Notes under the pieces: generated by a model | What the model was told of the DNA's origin: nothing | The model's database searches: none | Seen by the model: the letters and a program-made list of their open reading frames with translations, nothing else | NCBI RefSeq assembly: GCF_003943415.1 | Contig: NZ_RJPK01000003.1 | Location: forward strand, 155,173-219,172 | Direction of reading: 5' to 3' | DNA from: Streptococcus oralis | GTDB lineage: Bacteria > Bacillota > Bacilli > Lactobacillales > Streptococcaceae | DNA: 64,000 nt | In this document: positions 16,743-26,659 of the stretch, in pieces | How positions within the stretch are numbered: position 1 is the stretch's first letter | How the letters are laid out: each line of letters opens with the position of its first letter | Position numbers and translations under genes: made by a program

Positions 16743-18104
16743 ATGGAACGAATCATTCATGGAGATGTCTTATCACCAATCTTGGCTTATATGCGCCTAA
16801 AGGGGCAACACAAGGTGATCTTAGAGAGTATTCCGAGAGACAAGGAAACCGCTCGTTTTTCTATCCTAGCCTATAATCCTGTTTTTGAGATTAAGTTTGA
16901 AAATGGAGTCCTTTATCAAAATGGTCAAGTGATTGATCGGGATCCCTTGGATTTCCTTTATCAAGTGACTCATAAGAGCCAGCACTATTCTGACCTCCCT
17001 TTTGGTGGGGGAGCTATTGGCTTTGTTGGTTACGATATGATTTCGCTTTATGAAGAAATTGGCCAAATCCCTGAGGATACCATTGGGACGCCAGACATGC
17101 ATTTTTTTGTTTATGAGAGCTATATGGTCTTTGACCACAAGAAGGAAAAAATCCATGTCATCGAGGATGCTCTTTACAGCGAGCGTAGTCAAGAAGACTT
17201 GGAAAAAACCTTGAAGCAAGTGCTTGAGGAATTACGCATCCCTGCTCCAAATGAATTTGAAGACTTGGATCTATCTCCGCTGGACTTCAAACCGCATATC
17301 GCTCCTCAGAAGTTTGAGGAAATGGTGGAAACAGCTCGTGACTTGATTCGTAATGGTGATATGTTCCAATGTGTGCTCAGTCAGCGTTTCTCAGCAGAGG
17401 TTACTGGCAATCCATTTGACTTCTATAGAAATCTTCGCGTGACCAATCCATCTAATTACCTCTATTTCTATGATTTTGGGGATTATCAAATCATCGGTGC
17501 CAGTCCAGAAAGTTTGGTTTCTGTCAAAAATGGCATCGTGACAACCAATCCGATTGCCGGTACGCGACCAAGAGGGGCTACGGATGAAGAGGACAAGGCC
17601 TTGGCGACTGACCTGCTTTCTGATGAGAAGGAAACAGCAGAACACCGGATGTTGGTAGACTTGGGACGCAATGATATTGGTCGCATCTCTGAAACGGCAA
17701 GTGTCCAAGTCACCAAGTATATGGAAGTGGAGCTCTTCCGCTATGTCATGCATTTGACCAGTGTGGTCAAGGGACGGTTGCTTCCAGAACTCACTGCTAT
17801 GGATGCTTTAAAATCAACACTTCCAGCTGGAACAGTTTCAGGAGCTCCAAAGATTCGAGCTATGAGACGAATCTATGAACTGGAAACGGAAAAACGGGGC
17901 GTATATGCAGGAGCAATCGGCTACTTGTCTGCGACGGGTGATATGGATTTCGCCATTGCCATCCGAACTATGATTCTCAAAAATCAAACAGCCTATGTGC
18001 AGGCTGGGGCAGGGATTGTTTACGACTCTATCGCTCAAAACGAATACCAAGAAACCATTAACAAGGCTAAATCTATGACTAGAATTGGAGAACTAAGACC
18101 ATGA
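16743..18104 (+). CDS. trpE: Anthranilate synthase component I
   Basis: 453 residues. The C-terminal chorismate-binding domain shows GDMFQCVLSQRFS, IAGTRPRGATDEED, HRMLVDLGRNDIGR and LPAGTVSGAPKIRAM, the standard TrpE set. The Trp feedback site LLES is replaced by ILESIPRD near residue 32, in line with Gram-positive TrpE. Makes anthranilate from chorismate with TrpG. The true start is 16743 (AAAGGGAAATT upstream); an in-frame longer reading would begin inside the T-box. Overlaps trpG by four bases. Confidence 0.97.
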   Translation: MERIIHGDVLSPILAYMRLKGQHKVILESIPRDKETARFSILAYNPVFEIKFENGVLYQNGQVIDRDPLDFLYQVTHKSQHYSDLPFGGGAIGFVGYDMISLYEEIGQIPEDTIGTPDMHFFVYESYMVFDHKKEKIHVIEDALYSERSQEDLEKTLKQVLEELRIPAPNEFEDLDLSPLDFKPHIAPQKFEEMVETARDLIRNGDMFQCVLSQRFSAEVTGNPFDFYRNLRVTNPSNYLYFYDFGDYQIIGASPESLVSVKNGIVTTNPIAGTRPRGATDEEDKALATDLLSDEKETAEHRMLVDLGRNDIGRISETASVQVTKYMEVELFRYVMHLTSVVKGRLLPELTAMDALKSTLPAGTVSGAPKIRAMRRIYELETEKRGVYAGAIGYLSATGDMDFAIAIRTMILKNQTAYVQAGAGIVYDSIAQNEYQETINKAKSMTRIGELRP

Positions 18105-18667
18105 TTTTATTGATTGACAACTATGATTCTTTTACCTATAACTTGGCGCAGTACATTGGGAATTTTGCAGAAGTGCAGGTCTTGAGAAATGATGATCCTA
18201 AGCTGTATGAAGAAGCTGAAAAAGCAGATGGTCTGGTTTTTTCTCCCGGTCCTGGTTGGCCAGTTGATGCTGGTAAGATGGAAGATATGATTCGTGATTT
18301 TGCCGGCAAGAAGCCGATTCTAGGAATTTGTTTGGGTCACCAAGCCATCGCAGAAGTCTTTGGTGGGAAGCTAGGTTTGGCTCCAAAAGTCATGCATGGG
18401 AAACAGAGCAACATCAGCTTTGAAGCGCCATCTGTTCTCTATCAAGGCATTGAGGATGGTCGTCCAGTCATGCGTTATCACAGTATTTTGATTGAAGAAA
18501 TGCCAGAAGGCTTTGAAGTGACAGCTCGTTCGACTGATGACCAGGCTATTATGGGAATTCAACACAAAAGCCTGCCGATTTATGGCTTCCAATACCATCC
18601 AGAGAGTATCGGAACGCCAGATGGCTTGTCTTCTATTCGGAATTTTATCGAGAAGGTTGTAAAGTGA
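18101..18667 (+). CDS. trpG: Anthranilate synthase component II (glutamine amidotransferase)
   Basis: 188 residues, class I glutamine amidotransferase. Catalytic Cys in [14 protein letters not shown] (about residue 79), His and Glu in [10 protein letters not shown], and FSPGPGWP oxyanion strand. Starts by ATGA overlap with trpE. Supplies ammonia to TrpE. Confidence 0.97.
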   Translation: MILLIDNYDSFTYNLAQYIGNFAEVQVLRNDDPKLYEEAEKADGLVFSPGPGWPVDAGKMEDMIRDFAGKKPILGICLGHQAIAEVFGGKLGLAPKVMHGKQSNISFEAPSVLYQGIEDGRPVMRYHSILIEEMPEGFEVTARSTDDQAIMGIQHKSLPIYGFQYHPESIGTPDGLSSIRNFIEKVVK

Positions 18668-18677
18668 GGAAACTAGG

Positions 18678-19682
18678 ATGAAAGAGATTATTGAAAAACT
18701 AGCAAAATTTGAACATTTATCAGGTGTGGAAATGACGGACGTCATTGAGCGTATCGTAACTGGGCGTGTAACCGAAGCGCAGATTGCTTCTCTCCTTTTA
18801 GCTCTTAAGATGAAGGGGGAAACACCGGAAGAGCGCACAGCCATTGCACAAGTCATGAGAGGGCATGCCCAACACATTCCAACTGAGATTCATGACGCCA
18901 TGGACAACTGTGGTACTGGTGGAGACAAGTCCTTCAGCTTTAACATTTCAACAACTGCAGCCTTTGTCTTGGCTGGTGGCGGCATTCACATGGCCAAGCA
19001 CGGTAACCGTTCGATTTCCTCTAAATCAGGTTCGGCAGATGTCCTTCAAGCATTGGGTATCAATCTTGACCTCAAACCAGCTGAACTAGGTAAGGTTTTC
19101 GATAAAACTGGCATCGTCTTTCTCTTTGCTAAAAATATGCACCCAGCTATGAAATACATCATGCCAGCTCGTTTGGAATTGGGAATTCCAACAATTATGA
19201 ACTTGACTGGTCCACTGATTCACCCAATGGCCTTGGAAACACAGCTGCTTGGCATTAGTCGTCCAGAACTTCTAGAAAGTACAGCTCAGGTTTTGAAAAA
19301 TATGGGTCGCAAACGTGCCATCGTGGTTGCTGGACCAGAAGGGCTGGATGAAGCTGGCTTGAATGGAGCTACCAGCATTGCCCTTCTTGAGAATGGCAAA
19401 ATCACCTTGTCAAGCTTTACTCCAGAGGATTTGGGGATGGAACGCTACGCTATCGAAGATATCCGTGGTGGCAATGCTCAGGAAAATGCAGAAATTTTGC
19501 TCAGCGTTCTTCAAAACGAACCAAGTCCATTCTTGGAAACGACAGTTTTAAATGCTGGTCTTGGTTTCTATGCCAATGGTAAGGTAGCTAGTATCAAGGA
19601 AGGAGTTGCCTTGGCTCGTCAAGTGATTGCTAGTGGCAAGGCCCTTGAAAAACTCAGACTGTTACAGGAGTACCAAAAATGA
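18678..19682 (+). CDS. trpD: Anthranilate phosphoribosyltransferase
   Basis: 334 residues. PRPP loop [16 protein letters not shown] (about residues 76-91) and [21 protein letters not shown] are diagnostic. Adds PRPP ribose phosphate to anthranilate. Ten bases after trpG with a ribosome site GAGGAAACTAGG; overlaps trpC by four bases (ATGA). Confidence 0.98.
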   Translation: MKEIIEKLAKFEHLSGVEMTDVIERIVTGRVTEAQIASLLLALKMKGETPEERTAIAQVMRGHAQHIPTEIHDAMDNCGTGGDKSFSFNISTTAAFVLAGGGIHMAKHGNRSISSKSGSADVLQALGINLDLKPAELGKVFDKTGIVFLFAKNMHPAMKYIMPARLELGIPTIMNLTGPLIHPMALETQLLGISRPELLESTAQVLKNMGRKRAIVVAGPEGLDEAGLNGATSIALLENGKITLSSFTPEDLGMERYAIEDIRGGNAQENAEILLSVLQNEPSPFLETTVLNAGLGFYANGKVASIKEGVALARQVIASGKALEKLRLLQEYQK

Positions 19683-20446
19683 GTCAGGAATTTTTAGCAC
19701 GAATCTTAGAGCAGAAGGCACGTGAGGTCGAGCAGATGGAGCTGGAGGAAATCCAGCCCTTGCGCCAGACCTATCGCTTGGCTGAATTTTTGAAGAATCA
19801 CCAAGACCATTTGCAGGTGATTGCTGAGGTCAAGAAAGCTAGCCCTAGTCTGGGAGATATCAATCTCGATGTGGATATTGTACAACAGGCCCAGACTTAT
19901 GAAGCGAATGGAGCAGTGATGATTTCAGTTTTGACAGATGAAGTTTTCTTTAAAGGGCATTTGGATTATTTGCGTGAGATTTCTAGTCAGGTAGAGATTC
20001 CGACTCTGAACAAGGATTTTATCATCGATGAAAAGCAAATCATCCGCGCTCGAAATGCAGGTGCGACAGTTATTTTGCTCATTGTGGCAGCCTTGTCAGA
20101 AGAACGCCTCAAAGAACTGTATGATTACGCGACAGAGCTTGGTTTGGAAGTCTTGGTGGAGACTCACAATCTAGCTGAACTTGAAGTGGCCCACAGACTT
20201 GGTGTTGAGATTATTGGGGTTAACAATCGCAACTTGACCACCTTTGAAGTCGACTTACAAACCAGTGTAGACTTGGCCCAGCACTTTAAGGAAGGTCGCT
20301 ATTACATTTCTGAATCTGCTATTTTCACAGGGCAGGATGCGATACGTGTTGCACCATACTTTAACGGGATTTTGGTGGGAACAGCTCTCATGCAGGCAGA
20401 AGATGTGGCTCAAAGAATCAAGGAGTTGCAGATTGACAAAGGTTAA
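19679..20446 (+). CDS. trpC: Indole-3-glycerol phosphate synthase
   Basis: 255 residues, single (not fused to TrpF). TIM-barrel motifs [15 protein letters not shown] (lysine and phosphate-site region), [41 protein letters not shown] and [11 protein letters not shown]. Catalyses ring closure of CdRP. Its end overlaps the trpF start by 14 bases. Confidence 0.97.
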   Translation: MSQEFLARILEQKAREVEQMELEEIQPLRQTYRLAEFLKNHQDHLQVIAEVKKASPSLGDINLDVDIVQQAQTYEANGAVMISVLTDEVFFKGHLDYLREISSQVEIPTLNKDFIIDEKQIIRARNAGATVILLIVAALSEERLKELYDYATELGLEVLVETHNLAELEVAHRLGVEIIGVNNRNLTTFEVDLQTSVDLAQHFKEGRYYISESAIFTGQDAIRVAPYFNGILVGTALMQAEDVAQRIKELQIDKG

Positions 20447-21032
20447 GATTTGTGGACTATCGACCAAAGAAGCGTTAGAGACAGCCGTATCAGCAGGGGC
20501 CGACTACATCGGTTTTGTCTTTGCACCTAGTAAAAGACAGGTGAGCTTGGAAGAGGCCGCAGAGCTGGCAAAGCTCATTCCTGTAGATGTACAAAAGGTT
20601 GGTGTATTTGTTTCACCAAGTCGGGCTCAACTGCTAGAAGCGATTGAAAAAGTTGGCTTGGACTTGGTTCAAGTTCATGGTCAGGTAGCAGCTGATTTGT
20701 TTGAGGATTTGCCTTGTGCCAGCATTCAGGCGGTGCAGGTGGATGGAGATGGTCATGTCCCCAATTCTCGGGCAGACTATCTACTCTTTGATGCCCCTGT
20801 GGCAGGGAGTGGCCAGACCTTTGACTGGGGTCAACTAGATACGACGGGACTAGCTCAGCCCTTCTTTATCGCAGGTGGGCTTAATGAAGATAATGTAGTA
20901 AAAGCAATTCAACATTTTACTCCCTATGCAGTAGATGTATCAAGTGGAGTGGAGACGGATGGACAAAAAGATCATGAAAAGATTAGAAGATTTATAGAGA
21001 GGGTAAAGCATGGCATATCAAGAACCAAATAA
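20433..21032 (+). CDS. trpF: Phosphoribosylanthranilate isomerase
   Basis: 199 residues from a TTG start at 20433, supported by AAGGAG at 20420-20425 and by the family start [17 protein letters not shown], whose Cys is the general base. D in [14 protein letters not shown] acts as general acid. An ATG 96 bases upstream in frame lies inside trpC and has no support. Overlaps trpB by 23 bases. Confidence 0.95.
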   Translation: MTKVKICGLSTKEALETAVSAGADYIGFVFAPSKRQVSLEEAAELAKLIPVDVQKVGVFVSPSRAQLLEAIEKVGLDLVQVHGQVAADLFEDLPCASIQAVQVDGDGHVPNSRADYLLFDAPVAGSGQTFDWGQLDTTGLAQPFFIAGGLNEDNVVKAIQHFTPYAVDVSSGVETDGQKDHEKIRRFIERVKHGISRTK

Positions 21033-22233
21033 AGATGGATTTTATGGAAAATTCGGCGGACGTTTTGTCCCAGAAACATTGATGACAGCAGTTTTGGAGC
21101 TGGAGAAGGCTTATCGTGAAAGTCAGGCAGACCCAAGTTTCCAAGAGGAATTAAACCAACTTTTGCGCCAGTATGTAGGACGTGAAACTCCCCTTTACTA
21201 CGCAAAAAACTTGACCCAGCATATTGGTGGAGCCAAGATTTACCTCAAACGGGAAGACCTCAACCATACAGGGGCTCACAAGATTAACAATGCCTTGGGA
21301 CAAGTTCTTCTGGCTAAACGCATGGGCAAAAAGAAAATTATCGCTGAAACAGGTGCTGGTCAGCACGGTGTGGCAACTGCAACAGCTGCGGCTCTCTTTA
21401 ACATGGAATGTACTATTTACATGGGTGAGGAAGATGTCAAACGCCAAGCCCTTAACGTCTTCCGTATGGAGCTTTTGGGAGCCAAGGTTGAGGCTGTGAC
21501 TGATGGTTCGCGCGTGCTCAAGGATGCGGTCAATGCAGCCCTTCGTTCATGGGTGGCAAATATCGATGATACCCACTATATCCTTGGTTCAGCATTGGGC
21601 CCTCATCCTTTCCCAGAAATCGTTCGTGACTTCCAAAGTGTCATCGGTAAGGAGGCTAAACAACAGTACCGTGATTTGACAGGACAAGACTTACCAGATG
21701 CCCTAGTAGCCTGTGTTGGTGGTGGTTCTAATGCTATCGGTCTCTTCCATCCATTTGTAGAAGATGAGTCAGTAGCCATGTATGGGGCTGAGGCGGCAGG
21801 ACTTGGTGTGGATACAGAGCATCACGCAGCGACCTTGACCAAGGGGCGTCCAGGTGTCCTCCACGGTTCTCTTATGGATGTGCTCCAAGATGCCCATGGT
21901 CAAATTCTTGAAGCCTTCTCTATCTCAGCAGGTTTGGACTATCCAGGTATCGGTCCAGAGCATTCTCACTACCACGATATCAAACGTGCGACCTATGTTC
22001 CAGTGACAGACGAAGAAGCCTTGGAAGGATTCCAACTCTTGTCTCGTGTGGAAGGGATTATCCCAGCCTTGGAATCAAGCCATGCTATTGCCTTTGCAGT
22101 GAAATTGGCCAAAGAACTCGGACCAGACAAGTCTATGATTGTCTGTCTATCAGGTCGTGGGGACAAGGATGTAGTTCAAGTCAAAGACCGCTTGGAAGCA
22201 GATGAAGCAAAGAAGGGAGAAGCCCATGTCTAA
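21010..22233 (+). CDS. trpB: Tryptophan synthase beta chain (operon copy)
   Basis: 407 residues. PLP lysine K91 in [72 protein letters not shown] and SGRGDKDV: a classical TrpB. Adjacent trpA overlaps its end by eight bases, as expected for the alpha2beta2 complex. This is the usual partner; the copy at 15271 is the extra one. Confidence 0.98.
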   Translation: MAYQEPNKDGFYGKFGGRFVPETLMTAVLELEKAYRESQADPSFQEELNQLLRQYVGRETPLYYAKNLTQHIGGAKIYLKREDLNHTGAHKINNALGQVLLAKRMGKKKIIAETGAGQHGVATATAAALFNMECTIYMGEEDVKRQALNVFRMELLGAKVEAVTDGSRVLKDAVNAALRSWVANIDDTHYILGSALGPHPFPEIVRDFQSVIGKEAKQQYRDLTGQDLPDALVACVGGGSNAIGLFHPFVEDESVAMYGAEAAGLGVDTEHHAATLTKGRPGVLHGSLMDVLQDAHGQILEAFSISAGLDYPGIGPEHSHYHDIKRATYVPVTDEEALEGFQLLSRVEGIIPALESSHAIAFAVKLAKELGPDKSMIVCLSGRGDKDVVQVKDRLEADEAKKGEAHV

Positions 22234-23002
22234 GACACTAACAGAAAAATTGAATGCTATCAAAGCAACCGGAAAAGGAATTTTCGTTCCTTATATCATG
22301 GCTGGGGACCATGAGAAAGGTTTGGATGGTCTTGCTGAAACAATCCACTTTTTAGAAGATTTGGGCGTTTCTGCAATCGAAGTAGGCATTCCCTTTTCAG
22401 ATCCTGTTGCAGATGGACCTGTGATCGAAGAAGCAGGCTTGCGCAGTCTAGCTCATGGGACTTCTACCCAAGCTTTGGTTGAAACCTTGAAAACCATTCA
22501 GACTGAGGTGCCACTGGTCATCATGACCTACTTCAATCCCCTCTTTCAGTACGGGGTGGAGAAATTTGTCAGAGAACTGGCAGATACAGCGGTTAAGGGA
22601 TTGATTATCCCAGACCTGCCTCATGAGCATGCCAACTTTGTAGAGCCATTTTTGACAGACACAGACATTGCCCTGATTCCACTAGTAAGCTTGACAACAG
22701 GAATTGAGCGACAAAAAGAGTTGATCAAGGGAGCAGAAGGCTTCGTCTATGCCGTTGCTATCAATGGGGTAACAGGGAAGTCAGGAAATTACCGTGCAGA
22801 CTTGGACAAGCACTTGGCACAATTGCATCAAGTAGCTGACATCCCAGTCTTGACAGGATTTGGTGTGTCTAGTCAAGCCGATGTCGAACGCTTCAATGCG
22901 GTGTCAGATGGTGTCATCGTCGGTTCGAAAATTGTAAAAGCTCTCCACCAAGGAGAGCCGATTCAGGACTTTATCAAACAAGCAGTAGCTTACCAAAAAT
23001 AA
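22226..23002 (+). CDS. trpA: Tryptophan synthase alpha chain
   Basis: 258 residues. Motifs [33 protein letters not shown] with the catalytic Glu and Asp (EVGIPFSDP, about 49-57), and [13 protein letters not shown] and [11 protein letters not shown] for phosphate binding. Start at 22226 has AGAAGGGAGAAG upstream. Its 3' end overlaps the convergent prepilin peptidase gene by 29 bases, and no terminator separates them. Confidence 0.98.
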   Translation: MSKTLTEKLNAIKATGKGIFVPYIMAGDHEKGLDGLAETIHFLEDLGVSAIEVGIPFSDPVADGPVIEEAGLRSLAHGTSTQALVETLKTIQTEVPLVIMTYFNPLFQYGVEKFVRELADTAVKGLIIPDLPHEHANFVEPFLTDTDIALIPLVSLTTGIERQKELIKGAEGFVYAVAINGVTGKSGNYRADLDKHLAQLHQVADIPVLTGFGVSSQADVERFNAVSDGVIVGSKIVKALHQGEPIQDFIKQAVAYQK

Positions 23003-23633
23003 TCAAACAAGCAGCAAGTAAGAGGAAAGGCACAAAAGGAAGTCTTTCCTTTTTCTTTTGCAGGAGAAAGGCCAGGATGCCCGTCGCAGAAGCAAACTGG
23101 ATCAAGATGAGTAATTCGGTCGCGCTAAAGACGAGAGCACAAGAAGCCAGAAAGAGAAAATCCCCTGCTCCCATACTGATATCAATAAAATGAGCCATGA
23201 TTCCAAGGATAAGGAAGAAGACCATGACTAGATTCCAACCAGAGCAGGCCATGAGGATTAGGTGGAAAGTCAGCCAGACTAGTAAGGGATATTCCTGATG
23301 GCGAAAGTCGTAGATGCCCAAGGTCAAGCCGGCAGTGATTAGGATGACTTGACCCAAGGAAAGCCAGCCCCAAGACCAAGCCAGAAAGAGGAGTCCTAAG
23401 CCTAGTTCAAAGAGGGCATACCAGATAGGATAGCGAGCCTTGCAGTAGCGACAGCAAAAGCGATTAACCACCTGCGAAAGGATAGGAATCAAATCTAGCG
23501 GACGCAAGCGAGTCTGACAGGAACCGCAGTGACTAGCTGGGCTGATAATGGATTGCTCAGGGAAACGGTCAATGACCAAACCTAGAAAGGAAGCGAGAAT
23601 GCTCCCGACAAGAAAAAAATAAAAATCAATCAT
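22974..23633 (-). CDS. cclA: Type IV prepilin peptidase of the competence system
   Basis: 219 residues, about seven membrane segments. N-terminal [16 protein letters not shown], two zinc CxxC pairs (HCGSCQTRL and [10 protein letters not shown]) and the two catalytic aspartates in [12 protein letters not shown] and the GxGD-like [10 protein letters not shown]. Processes and methylates the competence pseudopilin ComGC-type subunits (family knowledge). Expressed in late competence, as shown by the cin-box directly upstream. Convergent overlap with trpA. Confidence 0.95.
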   Translation of the reverse strand: MIDFYFFLVGSILASFLGLVIDRFPEQSIISPASHCGSCQTRLRPLDLIPILSQVVNRFCCRYCKARYPIWYALFELGLGLLFLAWSWGWLSLGQVILITAGLTLGIYDFRHQEYPLLVWLTFHLILMACSGWNLVMVFFLILGIMAHFIDISMGAGDFLFLASCALVFSATELLILIQFASATGILAFLLQKKKERLPFVPFLLLAACLIIFGKLLLV

Positions 23634-23640
23634 ACTTATC

Positions 23641-23653
23641 TATTCGTAAAAAA
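23641..23653 (-). promoter_or_regulatory. cin-box (ComX/sigma-X promoter) of cclA
   Basis: On the minus strand TTTTTTACGAATA: the cin-box consensus TACGAATA (23641-23648) with its T-tract. It ends only seven bases before the ATG at 23633, and no ribosome site is visible between. Confidence 0.9.
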
Positions 23654-23662
23654 TAGGAGAAG

Positions 23663-23671
23663 TGGTATAAT
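23663..23671 (+). promoter_or_regulatory. Extended -10 promoter of the acetyltransferase gene
   Basis: TGGTATAAT at 23663-23671; GAAGGTGAG ribosome site follows at 23688-23696. Confidence 0.65.
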
Positions 23672-23702
23672 GGAGAAACATAGATAAGAAGGTGAGTTCA
23701 AG

Positions 23703-24158
23703 ATGACAATTCGTTTTGAAGAAAAGGTAAGTATAGAAAACGCTCAATTCGTATGCCAATGGTCTAACTCCCTTGGCAAATCCTTTCAAGAACAATGGAT
23801 GGGAACAATGATTCCTTTTCCCTTGACAATTCAAGTCTTGCAAGATTTGGAAGGAATCTTTTCAATCTTTGATGGACAAGAGTTTGTGGGGCTTATCCAG
23901 AAAATCAGGCTAGAAGACAGAAATCTTCATATCGGGAGATTTTTTATCAACCCCCAGAAACAGGGGCAAGGCTTAGGTAGCCAGGCTTTAAGGAAATTTG
24001 TTAGTTTGGCCTTTGAAAATGAAGACATAGATACTATTTCTCTAAATGTCTACGAGGCAAATCAAAGAGCCAAGCACCTCTATCAAAAAGAAGGATTTGA
24101 AATCGTTCAGATGGTTGAAACACCTATACGAAAATACATCATGAAGAAGGGGAGATAG
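23703..24158 (+). CDS. GNAT-family N-acetyltransferase
   Basis: 151 residues. The acetyl-CoA binding motif A is NPQKQGQGLGSQALRKFVSL (about residues 82-101), followed by LNVYEANQRAKHLYQKEGF, the RimI-like C-terminal strand. Substrate unknown. Divergent from cclA, own promoter. A pneumococcal-type neighbour with no known link to trp or competence. Confidence 0.88.
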   Translation: MTIRFEEKVSIENAQFVCQWSNSLGKSFQEQWMGTMIPFPLTIQVLQDLEGIFSIFDGQEFVGLIQKIRLEDRNLHIGRFFINPQKQGQGLGSQALRKFVSLAFENEDIDTISLNVYEANQRAKHLYQKEGFEIVQMVETPIRKYIMKKGR

Positions 24159-24228
24159 CAGATTGACTTTGTAGTAAAAACTCCTTTTTCGTTGTGAAGA
24201 AGGCTATACTACTTTAAAGGTAGAAGGA

Positions 24229-25497
24229 ATGGCTCGTATGAAAAAAACAGATATTTTTAAAGACATTGTTTGGATTATGACACATGATTCATCTACAGTA
24301 AAAGATCGCAAAGGGTGCAACCCTCAGCCTTTTCTAGAAAAGATTACAGATGATATGACTGAGCAAGAATTTCTTTATCAAGTCAGGACTTATCTTGCTA
24401 GTTTTGGGATTATTGGGCATATTTCTTTCCATAATAAAAAATCAGGTCCGAAAGGTTTTCTTTTGAGGATAAGTGAGCAGGAAATGTTTGTTGAGGAAGC
24501 AAACCAAGATACAGGTCTCCAAGTGGGGGATCGAATCCTCAGTCTGGACGGGATGAGTTTGGAGCAAGTAGCTTTGCAACACCCAAATTACTTTATTAGT
24601 CTGACTCCAGAAAGACGATACCGAGAATGGGCAGATTTGCTACTGATGGCAGAGCAAGTGACCGTCTTGCGAGATGGGCAGGAGATGTCTATTACAGTTC
24701 GTGCTAGCCAGAAAGCTCAAAAAGCTCAGATTTTTTGGAAAGAGTTGGAGTCAGATATCCTCTATCTACGTTTAGATAATTTTATGGATGAAGAAGTGAT
24801 TAACCGTTTATACCAAGAGTGTTTGCAGAAGATTGCTGAGACAGAAACTCTTATTATAGATGTCCGTTACAACAATGGGGGCACGGATTCTTTGTATTTT
24901 CCGCTCTTACATCTTGGCTTGGAGGAAGGGAAAGGCTATGACACTCTTGATTTACAGGATGATGGAATGGAAATTCTCTATACAGAAGGAAATGTCGACC
25001 GACGCTTAAAAGACTTTGAAACATGGCTTCAACAAGAAAATATCAGTCCTGATACGGTGAAACTGCTTGAAGATTTTCGTAATAATTTACTCCAAAATCG
25101 AGGGAAAGGCTATGTTCGGTATCAGGATGATCAAGACGAGCTTTTCCCAGGTGTTAAGGGTGGTCACTATCCAGAGCAGATTTTTATTTTGTCGGATATT
25201 TATTGTGCATCATCAGGAGATAATTTTGTCAAGATGATGAAGAATTTTAAGAAAGTGACAGTTATCGGCCGTCCAACGCTTGGTATTTTAGACTACTCAA
25301 ATTGTTGCAAGGTAGATTATGATGATTACTTTTTGATGTTCCCAACTTCTCGCTGGTTGGCTATAGATAAAGGCAAAGGGATGACGGACAAAGGTGTTCT
25401 TCCTGATATAGAAGTCCCTTGGACTCCTGCACATTTTGAACGAGATGTAGATCTAGATAAATGTCTGGAGTTGATTGAGATGAAGTGGAAATATTAG
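24229..25497 (+). CDS. S41-family peptidase-like protein without signal peptide
   Basis: 422 residues. A PDZ-like part (LQVGDRILSLDGMSLEQVAL, about 95-115) precedes the C-terminal-processing-peptidase fold: LYLRLDNFMDEEVI, LIIDVRYNNGGTDS and the nucleophile region SDIYCASSGDNFVKMM (about residues 322-337). No signal peptide or membrane segment, so it is probably cytosolic, unlike CtpA. An alternative start at 24238 has a better-spaced AGAAGGA. Catalytic lysine or glutamate partner not identified with certainty; substrate unknown. Confidence 0.8.
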   Translation: MARMKKTDIFKDIVWIMTHDSSTVKDRKGCNPQPFLEKITDDMTEQEFLYQVRTYLASFGIIGHISFHNKKSGPKGFLLRISEQEMFVEEANQDTGLQVGDRILSLDGMSLEQVALQHPNYFISLTPERRYREWADLLLMAEQVTVLRDGQEMSITVRASQKAQKAQIFWKELESDILYLRLDNFMDEEVINRLYQECLQKIAETETLIIDVRYNNGGTDSLYFPLLHLGLEEGKGYDTLDLQDDGMEILYTEGNVDRRLKDFETWLQQENISPDTVKLLEDFRNNLLQNRGKGYVRYQDDQDELFPGVKGGHYPEQIFILSDIYCASSGDNFVKMMKNFKKVTVIGRPTLGILDYSNCCKVDYDDYFLMFPTSRWLAIDKGKGMTDKGVLPDIEVPWTPAHFERDVDLDKCLELIEMKWKY

Positions 25498-25508
25498 ATT
25501 GTTTAAAT

Positions 25509-25547
25509 AAAAGACTTAGTTCTGTATGAAATAGAGCTAAGTCTTTT
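25509..25547 (+). terminator. Intrinsic terminator after the S41 gene
   Basis: AAAAGACTTAG / CTAAGTCTTTT arms, 17-base loop, T-run. Confidence 0.85.
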
Positions 25548-25627
25548 GCTTTTGATCTGTTTGTAATTGAGTAAAATGATTGTATCACTGAGGGGCAAAA
25601 GAATTTTTTTACACACAAAATATATCT

Positions 25628-25739
25628 TGAGCATCCGTTGATGGAATAAAAGTAGGGAGGATACAAAAAGCCTTGACTCCAAGGCTTTTCCTGTTGATGT
25701 TTATTCCCTTACACAGACTTTTACATTGAGAATCAATTA
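25628..25739. repeat. Left copy of a diverged repeat flanking the Rrf2-adh operon
   Basis: Matches 29190-29316 along its length with gaps: ATCC.TT..TG, AAAAGTAG, ATAC...AAAAAGCC, CAAGGCTTTTCCTGTTG, GACTTT.A.ATTGAGA and CAATTA. Contains hairpin AAAAGCCTTG/CAAGGCTTTT (25666-25689), like the terminators that follow the tRNA-Lys genes at 32 and 33 kb. The tRNA 3' part itself is degraded in this copy. Confidence 0.6.
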
Positions 25740-25782
25740 GTTTTGAAAATTAACTCTGCATAGTAATCAAGGAGTAGTAATG

Positions 25783-26658
25783 CTAAACTGTTTCGGACTT
25801 ATTTTGGAATAACTCAATTTTATTATCACAATAATTGATTAAATGCCGAGCGTTTTTGAGATTATATCCTTTTTCAGATACAGGCTTTACTTTCTTCTCA
25901 TCAAAATAGTAGCCAGTCAAGCCCCTGATTTCTTCTGACAATGTGAGATAATATCCTGTTTCGATTCCCTCGTCTAGATCTTTGGAAAATGACTTCATCA
26001 AACGTCCAAAGAGAGACTTTTTCGTCTTTTCATCACTGGAATCATTTCCCAAGTTAGTTGAGATGAGTCCTGGATGATAGGCATTAACAGTAACATTTGA
26101 ACCTTTTAGAAAGAACTCTCTTGCTAGATAGCGTGTCATCCAAATGGTGTATAGTTTAGAATTGTTATAGGCTAAACTAGGATTGTAGCCTTTCTCAAAG
26201 CCAAAGTCCAAATCTTTAACCTTGGCAAAATGGTGCATGTAGGAAGAGGTATTAATAACACGACCATCAGGCGCTTTTTCTAATAAGGGACTTAGCTCAA
26301 TTGTTAAAATATAGGGAACGAGAACGGATAACATAAAAGTCAATTCGACATTTTCAGCACTCGCTTTTCGTTCTTTCCCTCCATAAAGTCCTGCATTATT
26401 AAACAAGATATCGATACTTTGAAAGTCTCGCTTGATTTCCTCTACAAATCGATAAACATCGTCTAATTTTGAAAAATCTGCAAGGTAGCTAGAAACTCTG
26501 CCTCTCAAGGAGACTGCACGAACTTCTTGAAGCGCCAGCTCAAGTTTTTGAGGATTTCGACCATGAAGGATGACATGATGACCTTCACTGGCCAGTTTCT
26601 TTGCCAAATGTTTACCGATACCGTCAGTAGCACCTGTTATTAGAATCGTTTTGACCAT
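25783..26658 (-). CDS. Short-chain dehydrogenase/reductase
   Basis: 291 residues from ATG 26658, preceded by GGAGG. Rossmann start TILITGATDGIGKHLAKKLA with the TGxxxGxG motif, NNAGLYGG, catalytic Ser in INTSSYMHH, and YNNSKLYTIWM (Y-x-x-x-K type, with YxxSK spacing). Resembles retinol dehydrogenase or WWOX-like SDRs. Last gene of the adh-hydrolase-SDR operon, one base after the hydrolase stop. Substrate unknown. Confidence 0.88.
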   Translation of the reverse strand: MVKTILITGATDGIGKHLAKKLASEGHHVILHGRNPQKLELALQEVRAVSLRGRVSSYLADFSKLDDVYRFVEEIKRDFQSIDILFNNAGLYGGKERKASAENVELTFMLSVLVPYILTIELSPLLEKAPDGRVINTSSYMHHFAKVKDLDFGFEKGYNPSLAYNNSKLYTIWMTRYLAREFFLKGSNVTVNAYHPGLISTNLGNDSSDEKTKKSLFGRLMKSFSKDLDEGIETGYYLTLSEEIRGLTGYYFDEKKVKPVSEKGYNLKNARHLINYCDNKIELFQNKSETV

Positions 26659-26659
26659 A

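Noticed and set aside
20337-20432. Longer trpF starting inside trpC
   Set aside because: The extra 32 residues have no family match; TTG at 20433 has AAGGAG and begins the TrpF alignment.
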